From Bifidobacterium asteroides (GTDB taxonomy: Bacteria; Actinomycetota; Actinomycetes; Actinomycetales; Bifidobacteriaceae): DNA of 64,000 nt. Position numbers and translations under genes: made by a program. Positions 7,842 through 17,153 of this stretch are shown here, piece by piece; position 1 is the stretch's first letter, and each line of letters starts with the position of its first letter. The stretch spans positions 434,001 to 498,000 of the forward strand of contig NZ_CP048272.1 of NCBI RefSeq assembly GCF_019469425.1, given 5' to 3'. The notes under the pieces are model-generated. The model had not been told where the DNA came from. It made no database searches and worked only from the letters and a program-made list of their open reading frames with translations.

Positions 7842-10529
7842 ATGAGGGATGATGAGGATCGCAGCAGCGGCAGCGAGTCTGCCGATGCCCAAAGCGATCA
7901 GGGGCGCTGGAAAGTGTCGCGCTCCTCTATTGCCCTCATGACCGCAACCCACAGTGCCAGCAAGGACTACGCACGCCACTGGGATTATGAGGAAGGATCC
8001 GTCGACCTGCCACCCTTGAGCCTGCCGGGGGAGGCCGTGGATGATGGATTGGCCTACCCGGGGCGGATAGCTCATAGGAAGACGGCGGTTCTGGGTGATG
8101 AAGGAGCCGGTGGCAAGGGGCACAAGGGTGCCCTGCCAGTCGGTGAACGACCTTCGGTGCTTCCCGGATCCTATAATTTTTTGAACTCGGTCACCATGGC
8201 CAGTCAACCGGAAGTTCCCGCATTTCTTCCGACAGGCCTGCCAGCTGATGGGCACGGCGGGAAGGATTCTAGCCAGGAGCCGTCCCCGCGGCGCGTGGTG
8301 GTTCGTCGAGAGCTGGAGGCTTCCAGGGCCACCGGGACGGCCAAAGAGACCCCGGCACAGCAGGAGCAGCCTGCGGTCAAGGTCGTCTGGTCCTGGACCA
8401 AGCCCGAGACGAACAAAGGTCCGGTCTTCTCTTGGAATATGCCCAAGCGTCGTAAGCCCTCCGCAAGCACCCGTGCAGGCAAACCTGCAGCTTTCGTGGC
8501 CAAGACTTCATCTGTTCCTGCGTCATCTGCCAATGCCGTCAATTCAGCTGCTCTGGCACCTTCGAAGGCTGAGCAGGAGTCTTCAAAAGCTTCTGCTCCC
8601 GCTCCTTCTTCAGTCGATACAGCTGAACCCAAATCGGTGACCACGGCCGGAACGCCATCGGCCTCTGGTTCTGAGGATTCGATGTCTGCGAAACCGGGTT
8701 CGGAGGTCTCTGCACCTGCAACTTCCGTGGTATTCGCCGACCGACCAGTCGTTGTCCGTCGCTCGGATGCGGACTGGGATTCCCTGGTCACTGGTTCGTC
8801 GGCTCCAGCGGAGAATGATGCTGGTACACGATCCGCGGTCAGCGAAGCCGATCATCATGGACGTCGGGTCTGTTCGACTCCACGGGTAGTTGTCCAGCCT
8901 ACTGCAGTCGCCGGTAACGGTTCCGGTGGTCGGGTCGTTTCGTCAAAGACTATTGACGGACAGGGGACTGCGCTCGCGCAGAAGGATCGTGTCGGTCAGC
9001 CCCTGCAGACCGGCCAAGAAGGCATTGCCGTTCAGTCTGCTCCCTCCGGAACTTCTGAGGCTGTGAACGCAGCTCCAGGGACGCAGTCGGTCGTCCAGTT
9101 TGCATCTTCGCCGACGTCCGCATCCTCTCCGGGTGCTTCGGTAGCTCTTGCTGCCAAGGCTGCCGAGGCTGCTGCAGCTGCCGTGGCTGCCAAGGCCGAG
9201 TCGGCCGAGACCGAGGATGCCGCGACGGACGCAACCAAGCCGTCCGGCTCTTCGCATGGTTTTCGCAAGCGTTTCGGGGGTCTTCATCTCGGCCTTCCCG
9301 CCAGAGGCCATGAAAGAAGTGGAGAAGCCCGTCGGCCGTCCAAGCGGCGATCTGCTCGTAACCGCACCCGTCCTTCAGTCGAGCCGACAGCCCCCAGGGG
9401 CGTTTCCAATGCTTCGGCAGCACCCGTCGCAGGCGCAAGCCGTCCGGTGCCGGTCGGTTCACAGCCGATTGCTGTTCCAAGTGAACTTGATGCTGCCAAG
9501 CCAGCTGCTGCAGTTGCGGCCCAATCCGAAGGTCGGGCAGAATCGCAGACGGCTAAGCCCGCTGCCCAAAAGTCCACCGCCTACACAGCCAGTTCGGGGG
9601 TTCTTCATGCCGTCAACGGGCAGGCCGCCTTCGCTTTCGTCTACCTGGCCATATCCGTTCTGGTGCTCATGGTCGGTTCGGGGATGATTCTGCCTGCCAT
9701 CATGGAACAGGTCAAAGACCCCGGATCCATAGCCTTTCTATCCGATGGAATCACCCTCCTGTCGGTCCTGCTGGCGCTGACCTATGCCTGCATTTCAGAG
9801 TGGAGCGTTATTCGAGGTGAGGATCGGCAAAGAGAGGACGCCGTCCATTGGCGCACAGATAGAAGAATGACGCTGGCGGCTCTGCTGGCTCTTATAGCAG
9901 TTCTCCTGCTCAGCCAGGGGATGGTCCATGAACTGAACAAGTTCTTCAACCACTTCTGTCTGCTTCTTCACATCCCCTCCTTGGCCTCGCGCAGCCTGCT
10001 GGTCACAGGCGCGTCCTCGCCGATGATGGCCCTGTATGCCCTCCTGGCGGTTCCCTTGGCTGAGGAGCTGGTTTTCCGCGGCATCATCCTCAACGGACTG
10101 CGTCGGTTTGGCCGGGTCTTTGCCATTCTGACCTCATCCCTGCTTTGCGCCCTGCTGCAGTGTGATCCGGTCTCTGGGCTTTGGATCTTCCTGCTGGGGC
10201 TGGCATTGGGATACTGCTCCCTGGAGTATGGTCTGATCTGGGCCATCGGAGCCCGTGTGGTCGGCGATCTGCTCTTCAGCGGTCTGCCCAACCGTTATCT
10301 GATGAGCGCCTCGCGAACTGCCCGTCTGCTGGTTTTGGCAGTGGCTCTGGTCTTGATGCTGGCTGGGTTGCTCATGTTCTTCCTGCACCGCGCCAGTCTC
10401 TTGGATTACCGGCGGCGCTATCGAGCCCCTAGGGGGACCTATGCGTCCTGGAGGCAGCCCTGGTTCCTGCTCTATTTGCTGCTCTGCCTGCTGCTGGCAA
10501 TCTTCAAGTTCGTACCCGGCCTGCTCTAG
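7842..10529 (+). CDS. CPBP-family pseudoprotease with a long disordered N-terminal region (paralogue 2)
   Basis: This protein has about 895 residues. Residues 1 to about 585 lack hydrophobic segments and are dominated by Ala, Ser, Pro, Val, Lys and Glu, including an Ala-Glu-rich run near residue 435-460; this part looks disordered and cytosolic. The last 300 residues form a CPBP membrane domain very like its neighbours. The Glu pair is kept in EELVFRG (741-742), but the histidine of motif 2 is Gln773 (ALLQC) and that of motif 3 is Arg805, with Asp809 in place of Asn. Spacing between motif positions is 32 and 32 residues, identical to both paralogues, so the alignment is secure. ATG 7842 is preferred because AAGGGGAAGG precedes it; an in-frame ATG at 7818 is possible. 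Confidence 0.8.
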   Translation: MRDDEDRSSGSESADAQSDQGRWKVSRSSIALMTATHSASKDYARHWDYEEGSVDLPPLSLPGEAVDDGLAYPGRIAHRKTAVLGDEGAGGKGHKGALPVGERPSVLPGSYNFLNSVTMASQPEVPAFLPTGLPADGHGGKDSSQEPSPRRVVVRRELEASRATGTAKETPAQQEQPAVKVVWSWTKPETNKGPVFSWNMPKRRKPSASTRAGKPAAFVAKTSSVPASSANAVNSAALAPSKAEQESSKASAPAPSSVDTAEPKSVTTAGTPSASGSEDSMSAKPGSEVSAPATSVVFADRPVVVRRSDADWDSLVTGSSAPAENDAGTRSAVSEADHHGRRVCSTPRVVVQPTAVAGNGSGGRVVSSKTIDGQGTALAQKDRVGQPLQTGQEGIAVQSAPSGTSEAVNAAPGTQSVVQFASSPTSASSPGASVALAAKAAEAAAAAVAAKAESAETEDAATDATKPSGSSHGFRKRFGGLHLGLPARGHERSGEARRPSKRRSARNRTRPSVEPTAPRGVSNASAAPVAGASRPVPVGSQPIAVPSELDAAKPAAAVAAQSEGRAESQTAKPAAQKSTAYTASSGVLHAVNGQAAFAFVYLAISVLVLMVGSGMILPAIMEQVKDPGSIAFLSDGITLLSVLLALTYACISEWSVIRGEDRQREDAVHWRTDRRMTLAALLALIAVLLLSQGMVHELNKFFNHFCLLLHIPSLASRSLLVTGASSPMMALYALLAVPLAEELVFRGIILNGLRRFGRVFAILTSSLLCALLQCDPVSGLWIFLLGLALGYCSLEYGLIWAIGARVVGDLLFSGLPNRYLMSASRTARLLVLAVALVLMLAGLLMFFLHRASLLDYRRRYRAPRGTYASWRQPWFLLYLLLCLLLAIFKFVPGLL

Positions 10530-10614
10530 AGCATGACGCATAGGTGCCGCCGCTGGTGGCGTAGACTTGGACCAGCTGGAGGTCGGTGCTGAACGGCCAA
10601 ACCTGCGGAGGATC

Positions 10615-11685
10615 ATGAAAGGGCATGGTGACATGGGGCAGACAGCGACGGCAGCCGACGCGTCAGGGATCAGGCAGACTCAGAAGCTCAGACGAGGCAC
10701 AGCGGATCGCGCATGGATGAGCGCGGCCAGGGGCATGCTCAACCGTCAAGCGGCCCTGCTGCTGGTCTACCTGCTTATCATCAGCAGCGTCGGCCTTCTG
10801 TTCGGTGTTCTGGCTCAGATGGAGTGGAATGCCGTGTTTGATCCAGTGCCTGCCCACTCGGGATTTGTATATGTGACGAGCCATGCCGACAAGGAGTATG
10901 GCGGCACCATCAATCTGATCGCCGCCTGCACAGGCCTCTGCTTCCTGGTCTTCACACGACGTCGGCAGATTTGCGATTCAGGCCCTCTGGGCATTTTCCA
11001 CACGGATCTGCATCGCATGACCTGGCAGGTTCTGCTGGGGTGCTTTGCGCTGACGCTGACTGGGCAGACCCTGGCTGACTGGTATCAGTCAGGCATGGAC
11101 TGGACCACGGCGCGGTTGGGAGTGCAGCAGTCCTGGACCACCACTGAGCAGATCCAGCAGGCTTCGGGTACCATTCCCATGTTTATTTACGTCAGCCTGC
11201 TGGCTCCCGTCATCGAGGAACTAATCTTCAGAGGGGCCATCCTGCACGCGCTGAAGCCCTATGGCCATGTCTTCGCCATCGTCACCTCCGCCGTTATGTT
11301 CGGCTTCTTCCATGGCGATCTTGGCCAGGGGTTCTTCGCTTTCATTATGGGTCTGCTCTTGGGCTATCTGGCCTGCGAATACTCCATCTTCTGGTCCATG
11401 GCTCTGCATGTGTTCAACAACCTGGTCGTCAGCGACGGGTTGGAACTCCTTCTCGGCTTTATGAGCGACAATATGTCCTCCTACATAAACGTGCTCATGA
11501 TGCTGGCAGGCATGCTGGCAGCCGTCCTGGTCCTTTATCTGGGCCGTCATCGGATTGTCGCTTTTCTGCGGGAAAACCGCACCTATACGAACGTCTATGG
11601 TGCCTGGGCCTGCCCGTTCTTTATCATGCTGCTGCTGATCATGGGCTTCACGATGCTGGTCCCCTTCGTTTCAGCCGGCGCCTGA
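10615..11685 (+). CDS. CPBP family intramembrane protease (paralogue 3, catalytic motifs intact)
   Basis: This protein has about 356 residues and is the third tandem CPBP member. The motifs are EELIFRG (Glu201-202), FGFFH (His233) and HVFNN (His265, Asn269), complete and spaced 32 and 32 residues apart as in paralogue 1. It has about eight membrane segments and a polar N-terminal tail of some 45 residues. The region between the first two membrane helices is longer and more polar than in paralogue 1 (FDPVPAHSGFVYVTSHADKE). ATG 10615 has GGAGG only three bases away, so ATG 10633, preceded by AAAGGG, is a serious alternative. It is probably co-transcribed with the two upstream paralogues. Confidence 0.85.
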   Translation: MKGHGDMGQTATAADASGIRQTQKLRRGTADRAWMSAARGMLNRQAALLLVYLLIISSVGLLFGVLAQMEWNAVFDPVPAHSGFVYVTSHADKEYGGTINLIAACTGLCFLVFTRRRQICDSGPLGIFHTDLHRMTWQVLLGCFALTLTGQTLADWYQSGMDWTTARLGVQQSWTTTEQIQQASGTIPMFIYVSLLAPVIEELIFRGAILHALKPYGHVFAIVTSAVMFGFFHGDLGQGFFAFIMGLLLGYLACEYSIFWSMALHVFNNLVVSDGLELLLGFMSDNMSSYINVLMMLAGMLAAVLVLYLGRHRIVAFLRENRTYTNVYGAWACPFFIMLLLIMGFTMLVPFVSAGA

Positions 11686-11825
11686 CCAGTATCTGACTGG
11701 GTGGATGCTCTATGCCTGAGGCGACAATTCACGGTGTCCCCACACCCCCTGTGGCAGACTTGCAAATAGGGGCCGATGACGCGCCAAAGCCCGGCTCTGA
11801 GCGGATACGAGAAAGAAGCCGATAA

Positions 11826-13157
11826 ATGCCCAAGGTGAATACACAGAATGATGTGCTGCATGTGGTGGGCGGCAGACCCCTGCATGGCACCATACAGGTC
11901 CGCGGGGCCAAGAACTTCGTCAGCAAGGCTATGGTGGCCGCCCTTTTGGCTCCTGGTGTCTCGGTACTCAAGAATGTGCCTGAGATCCGTGATGTCCAGG
12001 TCGTTTCGGATTTGCTGAGGCTGCACGGGGTCAAGGTGGATGTCCGCCCGCAGGAGGGCGTGGTCACCATCGATGCCAGCCATGTGGAGCTGGCCGACGT
12101 GGCCGACGTAGACACCCTGTCCGGCTCCTCCCGAATCCCCATACTCTTCTCGGGTCCGCTTCTGCATCGGATGGGGGAGGCCTTCATCCCCGCCTTGGGC
12201 GGTTGCCGCATCGGCAGCCGGCCCATTGATTTCCATCTGGAAACCCTGCGTAAGCTAGGGGCCGATGTTGACAAGGAGCATGAGGCCGGCATCCACATCA
12301 CTGCGCCCGATGGTCTGCATGGGGCCAAAATCCACCTGCCTTACCCTTCTGTGGGCGCCACGGAACAGACCCTGCTGGCGGCCGTTCTTGCCGAGGGCCG
12401 CACCGAGCTGTCAGGGGCTGCGACCGAACCCGAAATCATGGACTTGGTGGCGGTCCTGCAGAAGATGGGCGCGCAGATCTCCGTGGACGTGGACCGGACC
12501 ATCCGCATCGAGGGGGTGCCCTCCCTGAAGGGCTTCACCCATACTTCCCTGCCCGACCGGATCGAAGCTGCCTCCTGGGCCTCTGCCGCTTTGGCCACCC
12601 ATGGCGACATCATGGTCGAGGGCGCCCACCAGCCTGACATGATGACTTACTTGAACGTCTTCCGCAAGATAGGCGGCCAGTTCGATGTACGCGACGACGG
12701 CATCCGCTTCTGGCATCCGGGCGGCGACCTGCGGCCCGTGGCCATCGAGACCGACGTGCACCCCGGGTTCATGACCGACTGGCAGCAGCCCCTGGTGGTC
12801 GCTCTGACCCAGGCCAAGGGTCTTTCCATCGTTCACGAGACCGTCTATGAGAATCGTTTCGGCTTCACCAAGCCGCTGATTCAGATGGGCGCTACCATCC
12901 AACTCTACAAGGAGTGCCTGGGGTCCCTGCCCTGCCGCTTCCAGCAGCGCAACTTCAACCACTCGGCTGTCATCTTCGGGCCCACCCCGCTGACCGGCCA
13001 GGACATCGATGTGCCCGACCTGCGTGGCGGTTTCAGTCACCTGATCGCCGCACTGACAGCTTCCGGCCCCTCCACCGTCCACGGCATCTCCCTGATCGAC
13101 CGTGGCTACGAGGACTTCCGCGACAAGCTGCTGGCCCTGGACGCACAGATCGACTGA
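11826..13157 (+). CDS. murA: UDP-N-acetylglucosamine 1-carboxyvinyltransferase
   Basis: This 443-residue EPSP-synthase-fold enzyme transfers enolpyruvate from PEP to UDP-GlcNAc, the first committed step of peptidoglycan synthesis in the cytoplasm. The N-terminal RGAKNFVSKAMVAALL and the GGCRIGSRPIDFH loop are diagnostic. The loop cysteine that reacts with PEP, and that fosfomycin alkylates, is present, so the fosfomycin-resistant Asp variant is not found here. The C-terminal GGFSHLIAALTA segment is typical. plsC-like, gpsA and ddl genes follow on the same strand, a conserved actinobacterial order. Confidence 0.95.
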   Translation: MPKVNTQNDVLHVVGGRPLHGTIQVRGAKNFVSKAMVAALLAPGVSVLKNVPEIRDVQVVSDLLRLHGVKVDVRPQEGVVTIDASHVELADVADVDTLSGSSRIPILFSGPLLHRMGEAFIPALGGCRIGSRPIDFHLETLRKLGADVDKEHEAGIHITAPDGLHGAKIHLPYPSVGATEQTLLAAVLAEGRTELSGAATEPEIMDLVAVLQKMGAQISVDVDRTIRIEGVPSLKGFTHTSLPDRIEAASWASAALATHGDIMVEGAHQPDMMTYLNVFRKIGGQFDVRDDGIRFWHPGGDLRPVAIETDVHPGFMTDWQQPLVVALTQAKGLSIVHETVYENRFGFTKPLIQMGATIQLYKECLGSLPCRFQQRNFNHSAVIFGPTPLTGQDIDVPDLRGGFSHLIAALTASGPSTVHGISLIDRGYEDFRDKLLALDAQID

Positions 13158-13174
13158 TCCGGCAGGCATCATAG

Positions 13175-14068
13175 ATGGCTTCCAAAGGCAAACCCTCCCC
13201 CCGGTCTGCGGTGCCCTCCTTGTCCGACCAGCAGGTGGCCCTGCTGGCCCAAAGGCACAGGCTGGTGGATCCGACCCGCTACTATCCCACTGGACACCGC
13301 ACGCCGGCCCTGGACGAGATAGACGGTCAACACCCCGTGGGGACCACCCGTCTACTGCGCGGGGTCTCCCAAGTGGTGCGTGACTCCTGCCGGGTCTATG
13401 CCTGGGGGCTGGAGCGGGTGCCGCAGACCGGGCCTTTTATCACCGCAGCCACCCATGTGACCCAGTTCGATGTTTTCATTCCCATGATGGCCCTCTTCCA
13501 CCAGGGGCGTCGTCCACGCTACATGGCCAAGGCCGAGATGGCCCATTGGCCCATGATTGGCAGCTGGTTCCGCATGGTGGGCATGCAGCCGGTGGAACGC
13601 AAGTCCGGCAAGGCCAGGTCGATTGAGGAGGAGTCGATCGGCATCATCACCTCCGGCAGGCCACTGACCATCTGGCCGGAGGGAACCGTGACCCGTGACC
13701 CCCTGAAGTGGCCCATGTCGCTCAAGCCCGGGGTCGGATTCATCGCTCTGGAGGCCTCGCGGCAGCTGGGTCGCATGGTTCCTCTGTATCCCAGCATCAC
13801 CTGGGGGGCGGCTTCGATCAATCACAAGTGGCCCTGGCCTCGCAAGAACGTGGTCATGTGCTATGACCGGCTCCTTGACTATTCCGACCTGCTTGAAGAT
13901 ATGGATCAGTGGGGTGCGGAACCCCCCAAGCAGTCCGTGCATGCCTTCTGTGTTCGCCTGCGCAACCGTATGGAGGAGGTCATGGCCGAGATTCGTGGCG
14001 AAGAACCCCCAAAGGCTGGTTACTTCGACTACTTGACCATGACCCGTCGGCCCAGAAGCGAGCAATAA
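13175..14068 (+). CDS. PlsC-like 1-acyl-sn-glycerol-3-phosphate acyltransferase
   Basis: This 297-residue protein has the acyltransferase HX4D motif (HVTQFD, about residues 92-97) and the downstream WPEGTVTRDP block that contacts the phosphate, followed by the VPLYPSITWGA block. Members acylate lysophosphatidic acid on the membrane during phospholipid synthesis. There is an N-terminal polar extension of about 55 residues and no evident transmembrane helix, so it is probably peripheral. The gene begins 17 bases after murA and is followed by gpsA, which makes the glycerol-3-phosphate backbone. That is a sensible functional pairing. Confidence 0.87.
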   Translation: MASKGKPSPRSAVPSLSDQQVALLAQRHRLVDPTRYYPTGHRTPALDEIDGQHPVGTTRLLRGVSQVVRDSCRVYAWGLERVPQTGPFITAATHVTQFDVFIPMMALFHQGRRPRYMAKAEMAHWPMIGSWFRMVGMQPVERKSGKARSIEEESIGIITSGRPLTIWPEGTVTRDPLKWPMSLKPGVGFIALEASRQLGRMVPLYPSITWGAASINHKWPWPRKNVVMCYDRLLDYSDLLEDMDQWGAEPPKQSVHAFCVRLRNRMEEVMAEIRGEEPPKAGYFDYLTMTRRPRSEQ

Positions 14069-14184
14069 GGCCGGAACCCACCTCTAATTCCTCCTGTCTG
14101 GCGGTGGTGTCATAGGATGGTAGGGACAAGAATAAGGCTGCTAGTCGGCGTTCCCGTGCGCACGGCATTATGCAAAGGAGAATG

Positions 14185-15183
14185 ATGACGAAGATCGCGG
14201 TATTGGGAGCAGGCGCATGGGGAACCGCTTTTGCCCAAGTGTTGGCTGACTCAGGCAATCAGGTGGTCATGTGGGATGTCGCCCCGGATGTCGTGGACGA
14301 AATCAACAGTCAACATTCGAATGCTCGCCGTCTGCCGAATGTGAAGAGGCTTCCCGAGGCCATCCACGCTGAGGGTGACCGGGCCGAGGCTGTCTCGGGG
14401 GCAGAAATCGTGGTCGTGGCCATAGCAGCTCAGCACGCCTGTGAGGCCTTGACGGAATTCAAGGGTCTGTTGGGCCATGATGCCATTGCAGTTTCTTTGA
14501 TGAAAGGGATTGAGCGGGGCACTGACAGGCGGATGGATCAGGTGGTCTGCCAGACGCTGGACCTGGCCCCAGTCAGGTTTGCGGCCGTATCCGGCCCCAA
14601 CCTGAGCAAGGAGGTGGCAGCCCGCGAACCGAGCGCCACCGTGGTTGCCAGCGCTGATGCCGATACCGCTATGAGAGTAGCCCGTGCCTGCACGACCGAC
14701 TATTTCAAGGCCTTCGTCTCGGACGATGTGATCGGCCTCGAAATGTGCGGGTCACTGAAGAACGTCACTGCGCTGGCCGTGGGGATGTCACGGGGGGCTG
14801 GATTCGGGGAGAACACGGCCGCCATGATCCAGGCCAGGGGGCTGGCTGAACTCACTGCCTTAGGAGAGGCCTGCGGTGCCAAGTCCAAGACTTTTGCAGG
14901 TCTTGCAGGAGTCGGCGACCTGGTCGCCACCTGTGGGTCGTCCCTGAGCAGGAACTACACTTTCGGCTTTAATCTGGGCCAGGGCAAAAGCATTGAGGAA
15001 GCCACTCGCGTCAGCAAGGGTGTCGCCGAGGGCGTGCCTACCACCGATGCTGTCGTCGCCCTGGGCAAGCGCTACAAGGTGGCGACCCCGCTGGCTACGG
15101 CCATGAGCCATGTGCTGGATCAGGGCCTGAGTTGCCGGGGCATGATTGACGAGCTGTTCGGCGGGCAGATCACTGCAGAATGA
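14185..15183 (+). CDS. gpsA: NAD(P)-dependent glycerol-3-phosphate dehydrogenase
   Basis: The protein has about 332 residues. It reduces dihydroxyacetone phosphate to sn-glycerol-3-phosphate for phospholipid synthesis. The Rossmann GxGxxG (VLGAGAWGTAFA) stands at the N-terminus, SGPNLSKEVA and the catalytic-lysine segment SLKNVTALAVG are in place, and GFGENTAAMIQARGLAE is characteristic. Three in-frame ATGs crowd the start; the one at 14185 is best spaced from AAAGGAG (14174-14180). ATG 14182 is one codon earlier. Confidence 0.94.
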   Translation: MTKIAVLGAGAWGTAFAQVLADSGNQVVMWDVAPDVVDEINSQHSNARRLPNVKRLPEAIHAEGDRAEAVSGAEIVVVAIAAQHACEALTEFKGLLGHDAIAVSLMKGIERGTDRRMDQVVCQTLDLAPVRFAAVSGPNLSKEVAAREPSATVVASADADTAMRVARACTTDYFKAFVSDDVIGLEMCGSLKNVTALAVGMSRGAGFGENTAAMIQARGLAELTALGEACGAKSKTFAGLAGVGDLVATCGSSLSRNYTFGFNLGQGKSIEEATRVSKGVAEGVPTTDAVVALGKRYKVATPLATAMSHVLDQGLSCRGMIDELFGGQITAE

Positions 15184-15473
15184 GGCTGATGCCCATCAGA
15201 AAATTCTGAAGGCTATAGGGATAGGCTGTGAAACCGGCGCTATCAGCTCTTTGCTCGGCGATGAACGGTTTTCCGAATCAGACGGTATGCCTGGCTTGTC
15301 TGGTGTCTGCATCAGCTTCCCAAGATGCCTTGTTCGTGCCAAGCTTGTAGATGAGCGGCCCTGACTAGGCCCTGCCGCCCGCCAAGGGAATATTCTGCTG
15401 TCTTGAGTGATGTATCTGCCTAGGGCAGGTGCGTGAGGCTGGAATTCATGTCCAGGATGAGGAAAGACGAGGA
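15184..15473 (+). other. Intergenic region before ddl
   Basis: This 290-base gap between gpsA and ddl holds no open frame with a ribosome site and no hairpin or RNA gene that I can recognise. It presumably carries a ddl promoter, but I cannot place convincing -35/-10 boxes. Confidence 0.4.
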
Positions 15474-16625
15474 ATGATGGTCAGGAAACGTGTTGTAGTG
15501 CTCTATGGCGGGCGAGCGGACGAACATTCCATATCCTGCGTGTCGGCGGCCGGCGTGCTCAATGCCATCGATACCGACCGATACGAGCCCATTCCCATTG
15601 GCATCACCAAGGACGGTCGATGGACTATTGGCGGCCAGGATCCCAGGCAGTGGGGTCTGGGTGATGCCAGTCTGCCATCCGTGCAGATAACCGAAGGCAG
15701 CCGCCCGGTCATCCTTGACATGGCTCGTGGTAGGGATGGGTTTCTGATCGGCGACCATGCCGACCTGGTCTCTGGAGCCGAGCCTACGAGGACCGTCGGT
15801 TCCCTGGAGCCGTTGGGGCGTGTTGACGCGGTTTTCCCAGTGCTTCATGGCCCCTATGGTGAGGACGGCACCCTGCAGGGCCTGCTTGAAATGATGGGGT
15901 TGCCCTACGTAGGATGCGGGGTCTTCGCCTCTGCCGCATGCATGGACAAGCACTACACCAAGATTCTGCTCAGCCAAGCCGCCATACCTGTAGCGCCAGG
16001 CATCACGATTGACTCCCGTGAACAGCGGTCTGGGACCGACCTGTTGGCCGCTGTGAAGAAGGCGGAGCTGCATTACCCGCTCTTCGTCAAGCCCTCCCGC
16101 GCAGGATCCAGCTTTGGCGTGGTCAAGGTAGAAGAGCCACTAGCTGAAGCGCTGGCTGCTGCGGTCGCCGAGGCGGCAAAGCATGACTGGCGGGTCCTGA
16201 TAGAGGAGGGTGTCGAAGGGCGTGAGATCGAGTGCGCCGTGCTCGCCTCCGGCAAGGGCAGAAAGCCACGTATTGCCTGGCCTGGCGAGGTGGTGCTGGA
16301 CAAGGCTGATCAGGACGAGTCCTTCTACGACTTCGACAGCAAGTATGTGGATTCCTCCGCATCCCACGTGGAGGTTCCCGCGAACCTGCCAGAGGAGACT
16401 CTTCAGAAGGTTCGCGACCTGGCCGCCAAGGCCTTCAGAACCGTGGACGGCGCCGGTCTGAGCCGTGTCGACTGCTTTGTAACGTCCGAGGGCAAGGTCA
16501 TTGTCAACGAGATCAATACCATGCCTGGCTTCACGCCTATCTCCATGTATGCCAAGGCCTGGGAGGCCACCGGTCTGGATATGCATGACTTGATAACCGA
16601 GTTGATTGAAGGTGTCCTGGACTAA
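15474..16625 (+). CDS. ddl: D-alanine--D-alanine ligase
   Basis: This 383-residue ATP-grasp enzyme joins two D-alanines for the peptidoglycan stem peptide. Diagnostic segments are VLYGGRADEHSISCVSA at the N-terminus, GPYGEDGTLQGLLEMMGLPYVG, the ATP-grasp lysine block FVKPSRAGSSFGVVKV, and the Mg-binding EINTMPGFTPISMY near the end. Two adjacent ATGs (15474, 15477) follow a GAGGA; a GTG at 15429 is in frame but lacks support. ddl closes the murA-plsC-gpsA-ddl run; the next genes downstream belong to an accessory ribose region. Confidence 0.95.
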   Translation: MMVRKRVVVLYGGRADEHSISCVSAAGVLNAIDTDRYEPIPIGITKDGRWTIGGQDPRQWGLGDASLPSVQITEGSRPVILDMARGRDGFLIGDHADLVSGAEPTRTVGSLEPLGRVDAVFPVLHGPYGEDGTLQGLLEMMGLPYVGCGVFASAACMDKHYTKILLSQAAIPVAPGITIDSREQRSGTDLLAAVKKAELHYPLFVKPSRAGSSFGVVKVEEPLAEALAAAVAEAAKHDWRVLIEEGVEGREIECAVLASGKGRKPRIAWPGEVVLDKADQDESFYDFDSKYVDSSASHVEVPANLPEETLQKVRDLAAKAFRTVDGAGLSRVDCFVTSEGKVIVNEINTMPGFTPISMYAKAWEATGLDMHDLITELIEGVLD

Positions 16626-17078
16626 TGGTTATGGGAGCAGACAAAGCCAGTTCCGACATTGAGCGCCCCTTCAGTTGCAGGCCGTTCTCTTGCAGACTTT
16701 TCCCTTTCGCTTAGAGAGAGCGCTGGCAGTTATGAGGAAGATGCATATTTGTGTGCAATGATCCTGTCTCTGCAAGGCCGAGCGGGCTTGATCTTGGGTA
16801 GCCAGCTGAGCTCCGGAGTCGATTGCATAACAACAGCATATGATCGTGTGTCTCAAACTAATCAGCTGGAACCCGAGCGTGAGTGGGCGCCGTATCGCTT
16901 TTCATGCCCTCGATGGTGTCTCTGCCCCTTTCTAATCGCTTGGTTTGTGTCTTGATAGTTGCAACCAGCCCTTATTGCTCTGCCTTGCCTGAGCAGATCC
17001 GATGTTCGGGGTGACCAGTTTTCGAGTGGGCAGGATTCCTGAATTTTCCCGTGCGACACGCCTTTTGTTTCAACCAGG

Positions 17079-17108
17079 TTGTGGCCCTTGTGCAGAAAGT
17101 TATATACT
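17079..17108 (+). promoter_or_regulatory. Probable promoter of the lacI-rbs operon
   Basis: TTGTGG (17079-17084) and TATACT (17103-17108) are separated by 18 bases. The predicted start near 17115 falls inside the first LacI-like operator, consistent with autorepression. Confidence 0.5.
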
Positions 17109-17109
17109 T

Positions 17110-17125
17110 GTGACAACGTTACCGC
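17110..17125. promoter_or_regulatory. LacI-type operator, rbs site 1
   Basis: GTGACAACGTTACCGC has the central CG and flanking AAC/GTT typical of LacI-family sites, with five of eight arm positions symmetric. It overlaps the predicted transcription start. Confidence 0.4.
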
Positions 17126-17153
17126 TTTTTCCTGAAAGGAGAGAGCATAAATA

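Noticed and set aside
16626-17078. Possible tRNA or structural RNA gene in the long gap after ddl
   Set aside because: I found no cloverleaf arms, TTCGA-type T-loop in the right context or CCA end, and no strong hairpin series.
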